Source: Algoriphagus aestuariicola (GTDB lineage: Bacteria > Bacteroidota > Bacteroidia > Cytophagales > Cyclobacteriaceae). From it: a stretch of 64,000 bases of DNA. A program made the position numbers and the translations under genes. The notes beneath the pieces were generated by a model, which worked only from the letters and a program-made list of their open reading frames with translations, did not search any database and had not been told where the DNA came from. This document shows positions 9,387-18,747 of this stretch, one piece after another. The stretch lies in NCBI RefSeq assembly GCF_017254835.1, contig NZ_JAFKCW010000003.1:186001-250000 (forward strand), read 5' to 3'. The first letter of the stretch is position 1. Each line of letters begins with the position of its first letter.

Positions 9387-9994
9387 ACTATCCGCTCACA
9401 TTGGGTCAAACTAAATCCTTTCCCAGTTTAACAATTTTGCAAAAGGGCGAGTCGGTTTTTCTTCAAAATCAAGAATTCAAGGGATATTTTTTGATCCGAA
9501 CTGGCATGGTCAAAATCTGTCGAATTCATGAGTCCGGAGCGAAGGCTTTGCTGTCCTTTAAAATACAGGGGGAGTTTTTGGGAGAGATAACAGAAACTCC
9601 AACTGGGAAAAGACAATCCTACACTGCTGTGGCCACAGAGGATAGAACCATAGTGGAACTCATTCCTTACAGTATAGGAACTCCTTGCAAACTTCAGGAA
9701 ATCCTGAAAAATCTTCAGGAGGAAATCCACCAAACAAGGATACGATTAGAACGATATCTCTATCAGGATGCCGAAGAAAGAATCAAAACCACGCTAAAAG
9801 ACTTGGCGACACGACTCGGGAAGAAATATGGCTCAGAAACTCTTTTGAAGCTTCCCATGACTCACGAAGATCTGGCGACCCTGACTTATACAAGCAGACA
9901 GACGGTCACAACAGTACTCTCCGCCTTGAAAGCCCAAAATAAGATCACCTACAGTAGAGGAAGGATCTTGATTCGAAATATTGACAAACTATAA
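9383..9994 (+). CDS. Crp/Fnr family transcriptional regulator
   Basis: A 203-residue protein with an N-terminal cyclic-nucleotide-binding-like beta barrel (QKGESVFLQNQEFKGYFLIRTGMVKICRI, GEFLGE) and a C-terminal winged helix with the recognition segment MTHEDLATLTYTSRQTVTTVLSALKAQNKITYSRG. No N-terminal Cys cluster of the FNR type is present, so oxygen sensing by a 4Fe-4S cluster is unlikely. It lies between the two DM13 lipoprotein genes in one operon and may control that operon. Confidence 0.88.
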   Translation: MNYPLTLGQTKSFPSLTILQKGESVFLQNQEFKGYFLIRTGMVKICRIHESGAKALLSFKIQGEFLGEITETPTGKRQSYTAVATEDRTIVELIPYSIGTPCKLQEILKNLQEEIHQTRIRLERYLYQDAEERIKTTLKDLATRLGKKYGSETLLKLPMTHEDLATLTYTSRQTVTTVLSALKAQNKITYSRGRILIRNIDKL

Positions 9995-10005
9995 ATTCAA
10001 ATTCT

Positions 10006-10455
10006 ATGAAAAGCCTCTTTAAACATTCCCTGATCTTGTTTTTGTCAGTATCCCTAGTTAGTTGCGGTGATAAAGATGGAGACCCAATGGCTCCGGATGA
10101 CAATGTAATGGTAGTGGGACAGATAGATGTACTAAAATCCGGAACACTCTCTGCCCAAAGTTCAACCAATACCCAAGGGATGGTTTCCCTAGTGAAAGAC
10201 GCTAGTGGAAAATATTTTGTCCAGCTTTCAGATACCTTTACCACTAAATTCAGTACAGGCACCGTAACTGTATATTTGGCTACATCTCAAACGCTAAATC
10301 CCAATTCTGCCAGTACCTACCAACTAGTTTCCATTGTTGGAAAACCAGGAGAACAGTTTTTCGCCTTACCTGGACTTCCTGATGCAAAATTAACCCATGC
10401 GATCATCTGGTGCGGAGCTGCGGCGATTCCATTTGGATTTGCCAAATTAGATTGA
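10006..10455 (+). CDS. DM13 domain lipoprotein (second copy)
   Basis: A 149-residue paralogue of the protein at 8051. The signal peptide ends in lipobox LVSC, and the DM13 signature ends in THAIIWCGAAAIPFGFAKL. Shared features with the first copy include FTTKFSTGTVTVYLATS versus FNTALATGTVTVFLSTS. Eleven bases separate it from the regulator gene, so it is the last gene of the DM13 operon, and a terminator follows. Two divergent copies in one operon suggest either heterodimers or two redox partners; this is inference. Confidence 0.8.
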   Translation: MKSLFKHSLILFLSVSLVSCGDKDGDPMAPDDNVMVVGQIDVLKSGTLSAQSSTNTQGMVSLVKDASGKYFVQLSDTFTTKFSTGTVTVYLATSQTLNPNSASTYQLVSIVGKPGEQFFALPGLPDAKLTHAIIWCGAAAIPFGFAKLD

Positions 10456-10477
10456 GCCTTCTCATTCTCTGATTTAA

Positions 10478-10500
10478 ACGGGGAATTTTCCCTGTTTTCC
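10478..10500. terminator. Rho-independent terminator after the DM13 operon
   Basis: An 8-bp stem, ACGGGGAA (10478-10485) with TTCCCTGT (10488-10495) including one G-T pair, is followed by a short T tract. It lies between convergent genes (DM13 on plus, kinase on minus) and may serve mainly the plus-strand operon. Confidence 0.5.
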
Positions 10501-10510
10501 CTTGATATAG

Positions 10511-11959
10511 TTAAGAAGGAAGAAAAAATTGAAATTCAGTAAAACTTTCCGAATCGGAGGAAATTTCAATTTTGGAGCCGTGGATTTCAAGGATTTTTTT
10601 CACGATGGCCAATCCCAACCCGGATCCTTCAATTCCCTTGAACTCTTTATCTACTTTGTAGTATCGATCAAAAATCGAGTCCAAGTCTTCTTTGGGAATC
10701 CCGGTCCCAGAATTTTTCACCCTAACCAGAACCCCGCCTGGCGCTTCACAAGCCTCCAATTCAATCTCACCACTAGACGGCGTGTACTTCACCGCATTGT
10801 CCAAAAGGTTTTGGATTACACGGTCCATCAAATACAAATCCGCGGTCACAGGAGGAAGATTGGGGCAAATATTGGACCTGATCTGGATTTCTTTGGCCTC
10901 GGCCAACAATTCATATTTCATACTGGAATCGTAAATCAACTCTTGGATCTTCATTCGCTCCATCTTGAGAGGCATTTGGCCGGATTCCAGTTTGGAAAGA
11001 TCAAAAAGGTCTCCTACTAACTTGGCCAACTTGTCTACCGAATCCAGAATGATTTTATAGTATTTGGCTTTTTCATCCAAACTCAGTCTATCCTGACGCA
11101 TTTGTAGGGTTTCCACATACCCGTTGATAATCGCCAGGGGATTTCGAAGATCATGGGATACATTAGCGATGAGCTCCTTTCTTAAAGTGTCGACATTTTT
11201 GAGTTCCTCGATGTTACGAACTAGGGTATCTGCCATACTGTTAAAAGTCCTTCCCAGTTCTGCAAAATCAGAATCTGAGGACGACTCCGGAACCCGTGCG
11301 AGCATATTTCCATCCTTAAACTCCTCAACCGTAGTCAATACTTTCCTTAAGTGTCTGGTAAGCCAAGCGATTAGTACCAATCCGATGAGCAATCCCAAAA
11401 TCAAGGTAATCAATACAGAATTCATGGTCAATCTAAACCAGTATGATCCCAGCAGGCTGGCGCTAATGGAGTCAAACTTCTCACTTTCTAAAGTGATATA
11501 GACATAGCCCTGCAATTTCCCCTGTTCATAAATTGGCGCGGCTGAAAACACAGAGGTATTGCCGGGATTTCTTGGATCGTCACCCAAAATGAACTTACTT
11601 CCTTTGGATGCTATAAATTCTTTGACTGGTTCGATATCGATAGCTTTGAGCTTGACCAACTGATCCAGTACCACATAAGACAGAATTTCACCTTGCGGAT
11701 TGAGAAGGTATACTTCAATGCTTGGATTAACGGCCATCATGGAATGCATTATAATCCCGAGTGCTTCCTCGTCTATTTTCCCATCTTTGAAAGGATTCAC
11801 TTCCTTGATAAGGTATTCCGCAACTTCAGAATTAAGTTTCTGGGTGGTTTCCTGATAATATTCCCGTGCATTACTTGCGGTGATATAGACATAGGAGGCC
11901 CCAATCAGAAGAAGTACAAGAATAAAAGAAAACGATATTCTCCAATAAAGACTTCTCAT
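10511..11959 (-). CDS. Two-component sensor histidine kinase
   Basis: A 482-residue kinase with transmembrane segments at about residues 9-28 and 177-200, and a periplasmic sensor of about 145 residues in between. A HAMP region is followed by the H-box SHDLRNPLAI with H269. The ATPase domain has NLLDNAVKYT, GTGIPKEDL and GSGLGLAIVKKI. It is encoded 12 bases after the response regulator on the same strand. Convergent to the DM13 operon, which is a possible target, but nothing in the sequence proves that. Confidence 0.9.
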   Translation of the reverse strand: MRSLYWRISFSFILVLLLIGASYVYITASNAREYYQETTQKLNSEVAEYLIKEVNPFKDGKIDEEALGIIMHSMMAVNPSIEVYLLNPQGEILSYVVLDQLVKLKAIDIEPVKEFIASKGSKFILGDDPRNPGNTSVFSAAPIYEQGKLQGYVYITLESEKFDSISASLLGSYWFRLTMNSVLITLILGLLIGLVLIAWLTRHLRKVLTTVEEFKDGNMLARVPESSSDSDFAELGRTFNSMADTLVRNIEELKNVDTLRKELIANVSHDLRNPLAIINGYVETLQMRQDRLSLDEKAKYYKIILDSVDKLAKLVGDLFDLSKLESGQMPLKMERMKIQELIYDSSMKYELLAEAKEIQIRSNICPNLPPVTADLYLMDRVIQNLLDNAVKYTPSSGEIELEACEAPGGVLVRVKNSGTGIPKEDLDSIFDRYYKVDKEFKGIEGSGLGLAIVKKILEIHGSKIEISSDSESFTEFQFFLPS

Positions 11960-11971
11960 AGATGATAAAGC

Positions 11972-12670
11972 TTAGAATTCGTCATTAAATCGATAACCTA
12001 CTCCCCAAGTGGTCAAAATATAGATCGGGTTGTTAGGATCCTGTTCAATTTTGGCTCGAAGCCGGTTGATATGAGCATTGACTGTATGTTCATAACCCGA
12101 AAAATCATAACCCCAGATCAACTCTAAAAGCTCTCCCCTAGAATAGCTCCTTCCGGGATTTTTCGCCAGCAAATGCAGCAAGTCAAATTCTTTTGGGGTC
12201 AACTCCACCCGTTGGGTCTGAAGCATCACTTTTCTTTTTACGTGATCGATGTCCAATTCACCTAGCCTTATGCTCGATTTTTCCTTTTGGGTGCTTTGTA
12301 GAATATGTTCCTGTCTTCGAAGGATTGCTTTTACCCGTGCTAGAAATTCGCGGATTTTAAAGGGCTTGGTAAGGTAATCATCTGCACCCGACTCCAACCC
12401 TACCACTTTGTCAATTTCCTCAGATTTGGCTGTCAGCATCAGGATTGGGGTGAAAATGTCCAAAGCACGTAGCTTTTGACAAATGGTAAACCCGTCCATC
12501 TCAGGCAGCATCACATCCAGAATGAACAAGTCATACTCACCTGAGCATGCTTTTTCGAACCCATTTCTCCCATGATCCATCACCTCGACCAAATAACCTG
12601 CATCCTGCAAATGAAGTGAAAGGAGTTGATTGATATTGGGATCATCTTCAATCACCAAAATTTTCTTCAT
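11972..12670 (-). CDS. Response regulator, OmpR/PhoB family
   Basis: A 232-residue regulator with receiver domain (ED-D at 9-11, phospho-acceptor D52 in LFILDVMLPEMDG, LTKPF) and a winged-helix output domain ending WGVGYRFNDEF. First gene of the operon with the kinase that follows. About 720 bases of non-coding, repeat-bearing sequence lie upstream, where its promoter must be. Confidence 0.9.
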   Translation of the reverse strand: MKKILVIEDDPNINQLLSLHLQDAGYLVEVMDHGRNGFEKACSGEYDLFILDVMLPEMDGFTICQKLRALDIFTPILMLTAKSEEIDKVVGLESGADDYLTKPFKIREFLARVKAILRRQEHILQSTQKEKSSIRLGELDIDHVKRKVMLQTQRVELTPKEFDLLHLLAKNPGRSYSRGELLELIWGYDFSGYEHTVNAHINRLRAKIEQDPNNPIYILTTWGVGYRFNDEF

Positions 12671-13392
12671 ATCAAATTTCTCTGGACTTAATGTAGTTGG
12701 AATAGTTCACGAAAGTATCACAAGTAAGCTCCCTTTGACTTTTTATGCTGGATCGTTGCCCAATCCTATTATTCCCAAGCTCGGCAGTTAGATGATAAAT
12801 TATATAAATGGGACAAAAAATCACGATAACCCAAATCCAACAAGAATTAATTATGGAACAAGCGCCGATTCACTAAGTTCCCGCCCTTAGACTAGCCGGT
12901 TGTTGGTAAGTCTGGCAAATCCATACGATGGAAACCTGTTTCTGACATTTCCGCAGACTTGTGGTGGTAGGGTTACAAAAGGGGTCTCCCGCTGCCTGAC
13001 AATTTATTTGAATTGAATCATTTTGAACCTCTTAAAATGCGGCTCTTGAGGCCGTATGAGCAACTTTTCTGTTTCAGGTCTTTTAACACTCTTTTTTCTG
13101 ATGTAAAAGTCAGGAAACAGACTTATTTTCTGTAAGGTCAAAATTTGAAATGAATTTTTGAATTTCCTGTTAATTTGAAGGTTTTTCTACTTTGTGAAAA
13201 TATTCATTCGAACATTGCTAAACCCTCAAATTTATGGTCGATTTTCAGAATATTTAGAAATAGGCAATTCTCATACAAGCCACAATTATTACCAAGGTAT
13301 TAAACTTCGGTAATTTCTTTTTTTTGTTATTATCAATCGAGTAATTCAGCATTGTTTCGGAATTTTACACCGGTACTTTCCACATCAATTAG
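12671..13392. repeat. Long spacer with dispersed repeat copy B
   Basis: No convincing gene. From about 13000 to 13215 the sequence follows repeat copies A and C: ATTTATTTGAATTGAATCAT, TTTTGAACCTCTTAAAATG, CTTTTTTCTGATGTAAAAG and later TTCCTGTTAATTTGAAGG. The GGACAGG opening and the CGTACG array are missing, so this copy is partial. The 12880-12990 stretch is more GC-rich and could be a decayed coding fragment that I do not recognise. Confidence 0.45.
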
Positions 13393-14781
13393 TCACTTCA
13401 CCTCAACAATGATTCTTCTGTAACTAGTTAATTTTGGTGAGCCATTATCAGTCACTTCGCAGATGATGTGGATGGTCTTGCCGGAGGAATCATTTGGAAG
13501 ATCAATTTTAATACGATTGGAATCATCGTTTGGGATTTTGACTTCGCATTTGTAAGTGCCTGCTTCAGGAATAATCCACCATTTAAAACTCAATTCATCA
13601 CCTTCTGGATCGGTAGATTTCGATGCATCTACCATCACGCTTTGACGTTTTTTTGCTTTGACCCGAAGCAAACCTATACCTTCCATTTTGTTGATAACTA
13701 CCATTGGATTTCGATTACCTTTACCCTCGTTTGCCCAATCCATGCGGGCTGCAAAATTATTGAAGGTGGCAGGGTAGAAGTATGCGGAATATTCTCTGGA
13801 CTTATCTGAAACAGGAGGCTGGAAGTTTGTGAAAGCCTGAGTTACCTTGTCTTCACTAACTCCTTTTTCGAAGTAGCCTCCCCAGCCAACCTGAATAGGA
13901 ACCATCGGATCATTCAATCCATTAGGCATGAGGTGCAGAAAAGCTGGTGTATCGCCTTCCACGCCATATTTATATTTTGGATAGACTTTTCCCAAATTTC
14001 CATGTGTTTGGATGTCCTCAGAATATCTTCCCCAATTAGCCTTTCCTGTTCCATTTTGATATTTCCAGGCAGATTCATCCCAGATAAAGAGAAGATCGTC
14101 GGCGAACTCTCTTCTCATCCACTGGTGGGAACTGATTTCATATGGAGTCTTCTGATCACGATCTTGGTCAGTAATGGTATAAACTGGGATTTTGTGAAGG
14201 AATTTTTTCAATTCTCCCTCAGACCTTTCTTGTTGAACTTTCCAGATCGCCTGAGCCACTGTATTTCCTCCTCCCCAAACAGTGATCCAAAGTGGTCGTT
14301 TATCTGCCTCATCAGCAAGATTGATAATCAATTCACTTCCTGGAGAATTGTTGTTTGCTCCAATAAATTCCTGACCTCTGTTTTTACTCCCAAAAACCGT
14401 TATGCTGCGCAAATAGTCAGGACTTGGCCAGTAACCAATCTTTTGATTGGATTCATCGCTTGCAAAACCAGTTTGATTAGATCTCTTCATCAGATTCGGC
14501 AAATCCTTTTCGTACGCATCGATTGCGTCATGAATCAAGTCCATAAAATCATCACGAGCTTTATCCAAACTCCAACCCGTGGTAAAAATCAATCCCTCAA
14601 TTTCAAACAAATCAGCATGTACCAGCAATCGGACAAGTGATTCACTATCGTCAGTTTCCCATGTCGAAACATCCGTGAGCACGACTATTCTGGGTTTTGG
14701 AGTTGACTCTATTTTCTGCTGCGCAAAAAGGGTTGAGGAGATACTAAAGCTTATTAGCAGTGAAAGAAAAGTAGTATTCAT
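13393..14781 (-). CDS. DUF1593 (Sde182-like) secreted protein
   Basis: A 462-residue secreted protein with signal peptide (MNTTFLSLLISFSISSTLFAQ). The N-terminal domain has the nucleoside-hydrolase-like fold of DUF1593: PRIVVLTDVSTWETDDSESLVRLLVHADLFEIEGLI, then LWITVWGGGNTVAQAI. The C-terminal 100 residues form an Ig-like domain (DASKSTDPEGDELSFKW) typical of the Sde182 C-terminal part. Such proteins occur in plant-polysaccharide loci. It lies in the same direction as a pectate lyase and a second DUF1593 gene, so a role in pectin or cell-wall glycan use is inferred. Confidence 0.82.
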   Translation of the reverse strand: MNTTFLSLLISFSISSTLFAQQKIESTPKPRIVVLTDVSTWETDDSESLVRLLVHADLFEIEGLIFTTGWSLDKARDDFMDLIHDAIDAYEKDLPNLMKRSNQTGFASDESNQKIGYWPSPDYLRSITVFGSKNRGQEFIGANNNSPGSELIINLADEADKRPLWITVWGGGNTVAQAIWKVQQERSEGELKKFLHKIPVYTITDQDRDQKTPYEISSHQWMRREFADDLLFIWDESAWKYQNGTGKANWGRYSEDIQTHGNLGKVYPKYKYGVEGDTPAFLHLMPNGLNDPMVPIQVGWGGYFEKGVSEDKVTQAFTNFQPPVSDKSREYSAYFYPATFNNFAARMDWANEGKGNRNPMVVINKMEGIGLLRVKAKKRQSVMVDASKSTDPEGDELSFKWWIIPEAGTYKCEVKIPNDDSNRIKIDLPNDSSGKTIHIICEVTDNGSPKLTSYRRIIVEVK

Positions 14782-14862
14782 AGGGTGTTAATTTCGGAAA
14801 TGCTTACAAATCCGCTTTGCAAGTTAAGATTGGGCTTCTTCATTAGATGAACTGTAATACGG

Positions 14863-16251
14863 TTATTTGATTGAATTCAAATATTTTTCCAGCATGGTAT
14901 ACCCTTCTTCAAATAGATTTCTGTCAGCAGGATCTAAGGGATTAAGTCCATTTTCATTTTCCCATTGATCAGGCATACCGTCATGATCGGTGTCTTTTGG
15001 AGCAGGTAAACTCTTTAGAACTGGCCAGCCTCCTACATCGTTTTGAGTATCTATTATTCCTGATTTTTTTGAAGGATCGATCAAGGAGTGATCCTTTCTA
15101 TAAGTTGCTCCTTCATATGTTGTATATCCTCCTTTTGTCTCGTTAACTATCCTGATATCCACTTCATCTCGTTTGGGCAAAGTCGCTCCGGCATTTGCAA
15201 GTACTAAGTCAAATGCTTCTTCGGCGGTTTGTTGTCGGATAGGCATAGCATTCCATGCTTTTTCAAGCTTAACGAATTTGATACTTTCTTCTCCTCCTTG
15301 AGGTTGGACACCACCATCCCAATTATTTGCCGTCACTTTTTCATTGCCCACCATCACATTTTCAGCAATATACCATTTGCCAAAATCACTGGTCGTATCC
15401 CGCATATTAGGGTTGGCAATTCTATATCGAACTTCTCCCGTCTCGGTAGCAGGCCCTGGTTTGTAGTAATTTGCAACCATATTAATCGTCGAAAATGCAA
15501 ACTTTGGATTATTGACTTGTTGGTTTTCACCACCATACGTGCTATTGTATCCCCAGTTATAAACCACATTATTTCGATAGTCAGTATATCCAGAACCTGA
15601 TGCCATTCTTGGGTTTCTACTACCATGATGCGCGAGTAGATTGTGATGATAAGTGCTAAAATTTGATCCCCAAATCCCCCCAAATCCATGAGCTCCTTTT
15701 ATGTGATTGGAATCGTGCATGCTTTCTGAAATAATACTCCATTGAACCGTAATACTATCATTATGATAGATGGACATGGTTTCGTCAACGCTCCAGCTTG
15801 CAGAAATATGATCTAAAATAAGGTGCTTATTATACCTGCTGGAGACAGCATCCGTATCATCGCCGGATTCATTCCCAAGTCTTACTCTCAAATACCGAAT
15901 AATCACATGGTCTGCATCGATCATTAATGGATTCTTTTTGAGGCAAATCCCATCGCCCGGAGCAGTTTGACCAGCTATGGTGATAAATGGATTTTTGATG
16001 CGGAGTGCGCTTTCTAGCTCGATCGTCCCGGAAACTTTAAATACAACAGTTCTAGGACCGGTAGCATCTACTGCAGCTCTCAAACTTCCTTCACCACTAT
16101 CATTCAAATTGGTGACTTCATAAACTGCCCCGCCACGGCCACCTTTGGAAAACTTACCATAGCCTTCAGCAGTAGGGAAGGCGAGTTGCTGAGAAATTGC
16201 CGAAGTGAATCCAAGTAGGATCAAGACGACGATTAAACTGATTCTTTTCAT
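14863..16251 (-). CDS. Pectate lyase (polysaccharide lyase family 1 type)
   Basis: A 462-residue secreted enzyme with a Sec signal peptide ending SAISQQ. Motifs of the right-handed parallel beta-helix pectate lyases: AEGYGKFSKGGRGGAVYEVTNLNDSGEGSLRAAV, TIAGQTAPGDGI, VIIRYLRVRLG, LDHISASWSVDE and HHNLLAHHGSRNPRM, which carries the catalytic Arg region. The C-terminus has a calcium-binding DTDHDGMPDQWENENGLNPLD repeat in two parts. It cleaves galacturonan by beta-elimination. Flanked by DUF1593 proteins and an AraC regulator, forming a small sugar-use locus without a visible SusC/D pair. Confidence 0.88.
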   Translation of the reverse strand: MKRISLIVVLILLGFTSAISQQLAFPTAEGYGKFSKGGRGGAVYEVTNLNDSGEGSLRAAVDATGPRTVVFKVSGTIELESALRIKNPFITIAGQTAPGDGICLKKNPLMIDADHVIIRYLRVRLGNESGDDTDAVSSRYNKHLILDHISASWSVDETMSIYHNDSITVQWSIISESMHDSNHIKGAHGFGGIWGSNFSTYHHNLLAHHGSRNPRMASGSGYTDYRNNVVYNWGYNSTYGGENQQVNNPKFAFSTINMVANYYKPGPATETGEVRYRIANPNMRDTTSDFGKWYIAENVMVGNEKVTANNWDGGVQPQGGEESIKFVKLEKAWNAMPIRQQTAEEAFDLVLANAGATLPKRDEVDIRIVNETKGGYTTYEGATYRKDHSLIDPSKKSGIIDTQNDVGGWPVLKSLPAPKDTDHDGMPDQWENENGLNPLDPADRNLFEEGYTMLEKYLNSIK

Positions 16252-16307
16252 AGTTTGGGTGTATTGTTCTATCTTTTATTTTAGCGAGTATGAACTCACT
16301 TTTCCAG

Positions 16308-17591
16308 CTATTTCCATCGTTCTGCCCAGTCGAGCAAGAACTCCTTTCTATATTTCGAGACAGTTTTGGCTCCTTGCTGATCTTGGATGAAAAGGCCTAA
16401 ATCTTTTCGGTCGGAATACCAATTCGGCCCTAACAAACAATCGTATGATGAAGCTTTTCCAGGCCAAGGAAACGTGCTGGTGTATCCACCTTCCAAACCA
16501 TTCAATTCTGAGATCGAACTACTCGTTCTATAAGGTCCTGTTTCTGGTTTTTTTGAGGAATACTTTACTCCATAAATGCCTTTTCCTATGTAATATCCAG
16601 GCCAGGTTTGATTTTGAATCTCTATTTCGAAGACAACAGAGTCTTCCGAAACTTCTAACTCGGGTCCATCAAATTGCCACTCAATTGTACCATAGGCTGC
16701 AACTGTATCGGAAACGGTACTTCCTCCTTTGAATACATTTCTGGTGCTTCGATTGACCTTTTCAAAACTACCTCCCCAACTTTCTCCGGTGGGATCATTT
16801 GGATCGCCGTTCATTAAATAAACGAGCGAAGGAGTGTCGCCCATTTTGATATCTCCATCGTAATAGTTGAAAAAATCCTTTCCCATCGATCCACGGGCTT
16901 GTATATAGTTATTATAAAAAACATCTCCTTTTAGGTCTTCTGGAGAATCCTCTTCCATAAACCAGCCTCTGTAAGTTGCGTTTGCTTCGATCATCCAGAG
17001 GTCAGGATGATTTGCTGCGATATAGGAATAGGCATTGATACTCCACTTTTTGTTTGGCCCACCAATCCAATAAACGCGTATATTTTCTTTGATCTCCGGA
17101 GCATCATGAAGTGCTTGCGCAAGGTCCTCAATTCCACCCCAGACTAATACCCAAAGCCGTTGATCACTTTCGGCTTTTGCACATTTAATAATCCACTCAG
17201 AACCTTCCGTAGGGGTAGAATAACCTTTGAAGGGAGCTGCATCTTTTCCACCTTGTTTGGTTATTTTTCTTAAAGATTCTGGAGAAGGAAGTTCTGGCGC
17301 ATGGGGTAGCAATTGTGCATAATCTTGGTTATACAAGGCTATCATATCCAAAAAGTCGGTTGTGCTACCTTCTCCATAAGGAGAGGAAACCAAACCTTCG
17401 ATCTCGAATTGATCAGCATACATCAATAGGTGGATCATGGACTGAAAATCATCAGGATCAGTTCCTCCAATATCTGAACTGATCAACACTCTGGGTTTGA
17501 TTGCCTTGTTTTCAGATTCATTGCAAGCCATTAAAACCGTAAAAATGGCTATTAGCATTACAATCGAAAGAATGCTCCTTTTCAATTTCAT
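16308..17591 (-). CDS. DUF1593 (Sde182-like) lipoprotein, second copy
   Basis: A 427-residue paralogue of the protein at 13393. The signal peptide ends in a lipobox (VLMAC at residues 19-23), so it should be membrane-anchored. Family motifs: PRVLISSDIGGTDPDDFQSMIHLLMYADQFEIEGLVSS (split here: SDIGGTDPDD is the nucleoside-hydrolase-like Asp cluster), LWVLVWGGIEDLAQAL, and VYWIGGPNKKWS. The first gene in the minus-strand trio, with a divergent AraC regulator 102 bases upstream. The retained Asp cluster suggests glycosidic-bond hydrolysis, but the substrate is unknown. Confidence 0.83.
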   Translation of the reverse strand: MKLKRSILSIVMLIAIFTVLMACNESENKAIKPRVLISSDIGGTDPDDFQSMIHLLMYADQFEIEGLVSSPYGEGSTTDFLDMIALYNQDYAQLLPHAPELPSPESLRKITKQGGKDAAPFKGYSTPTEGSEWIIKCAKAESDQRLWVLVWGGIEDLAQALHDAPEIKENIRVYWIGGPNKKWSINAYSYIAANHPDLWMIEANATYRGWFMEEDSPEDLKGDVFYNNYIQARGSMGKDFFNYYDGDIKMGDTPSLVYLMNGDPNDPTGESWGGSFEKVNRSTRNVFKGGSTVSDTVAAYGTIEWQFDGPELEVSEDSVVFEIEIQNQTWPGYYIGKGIYGVKYSSKKPETGPYRTSSSISELNGLEGGYTSTFPWPGKASSYDCLLGPNWYSDRKDLGLFIQDQQGAKTVSKYRKEFLLDWAERWK

Positions 17592-17693
17592 AGTGTTAGT
17601 TGCTTTTGAAGCTCAGCAATAATCGCTTCAAATATATTCTCGTATTTAGCTAAAAACTACTTATATTTCTGTGTAAACCTATCGTATTCCCAG

Positions 17694-18536
17694 ATGACAA
17701 GTAGTTTTGATGAAAGTAGAAATGAATTTAAGCCTTATGGTTTGACTTGTGAAAAGTGGGTTCCAAGTTTTATGAAAAAGCCAGATCGGCATAATGAAAT
17801 AGAAATCAACTATTTTCCTGAAGAGGGAATTACTTATCTTTTTCAAGGTAGAAAAGTAATTCCGCCTCCTCGGAGGATTACAGTATTTTGGGGTTTAGTT
17901 CCACATCAAATTATTGATTTTGAGAAAGCGAACCCTTATTACGTTTGTACGGTGCCTCTCTCTTTGTTTTTAGAGTGGAAGCTTTCTACTTCATTTGTAG
18001 ATAGCTTGTTAAAAGGCGAAGTGCTTTTTGAGGACAAAGAAGAGAATTCAAAATACGATGAATTTCTTTTTAAAAATTGGCTGAATGATATTAATGGTGA
18101 TGGCTCTTCTGAAGTTGCCTTATTAGAAATCCATGCACGATTGTGCAGAATGTCAGTTGGTAATTTAAACCAAGATAGAATGGAAAATTTAGCCATTCAA
18201 CCCAATGACATTAGCCATGTGGAGCAGATAGCTGTCTTTATTGCGCAGAACTATTCCGAACCAATTAAAGTCTCTGATATTGGTAAAGCTGTCGGATTGC
18301 ATCCAGATCATGCAAATTCAATTTTCAAAAAGACATTTGGGAGTACGTTGAGCGAATACATCACTGAAGAGCGAATTTCTCACGCCCAGCGAAAGTTGGT
18401 GGCAACGGATAAAAGTATCACGGACATCGTATTTGACTGCGGATTTAACTCTATCAGTCGCTTCAATGCAGCTTTCCAAAAAATCAATAAGTGTACTCCG
18501 AGAGAGTATAGGAAGAGTTATTTATTAAACAGGTAA
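17694..18536 (+). CDS. AraC family transcriptional regulator
   Basis: A 280-residue protein with an N-terminal cupin-like sensing domain (HNEIEINYFPEEGITYLFQG) and a C-terminal double helix-turn-helix (VSDIGKAVGLHPDHANSIFKKTFGSTLSEYITEERISHAQ, then ITDIVFDCGFNSISRFNAAFQKINKCTPREYR). The layout resembles MelR-type sugar regulators. It is divergent from the DUF1593/pectate lyase trio and very probably regulates it. A low-GC gene, with more AT than its neighbours. Confidence 0.88.
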   Translation: MTSSFDESRNEFKPYGLTCEKWVPSFMKKPDRHNEIEINYFPEEGITYLFQGRKVIPPPRRITVFWGLVPHQIIDFEKANPYYVCTVPLSLFLEWKLSTSFVDSLLKGEVLFEDKEENSKYDEFLFKNWLNDINGDGSSEVALLEIHARLCRMSVGNLNQDRMENLAIQPNDISHVEQIAVFIAQNYSEPIKVSDIGKAVGLHPDHANSIFKKTFGSTLSEYITEERISHAQRKLVATDKSITDIVFDCGFNSISRFNAAFQKINKCTPREYRKSYLLNR

Positions 18537-18635
18537 AAATCAATCTTCAAATTAAAATTTGAAACAAGGGGACAAATTTGAGTAATTCGGGACTGGTTGG
18601 AACCGATTTGAATTGACAACCTGCAACATGACCTC

Positions 18636-18694
18636 TATAAAACACAAAAAGTTGACCGTAAAACGATCAACTAATTGTTTAGTAGCGGGAACAG
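18636..18694 (-). pseudogene. 3' remnant of tRNA-fMet with terminator (left end of the 32-kb block)
   Basis: These 59 bases are identical to 50878-50936: the last 12 bases of the tRNA (CTGTTCCCGCTA on the minus strand), the downstream bases and the same hairpin terminator (stem GTTGATCG/CGGTCAAC). Beyond 18694 the sequences diverge, so the body of the tRNA is missing. A truncated 3' tRNA end in the same orientation as an intact copy is the usual mark of the far end of an element integrated in a tRNA gene. Confidence 0.75.
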
Positions 18695-18747
18695 CGCTAC
18701 AAACTAGTCTTGATTTTCTGTTACTTACGGAAAAACTGGGACAAAAA

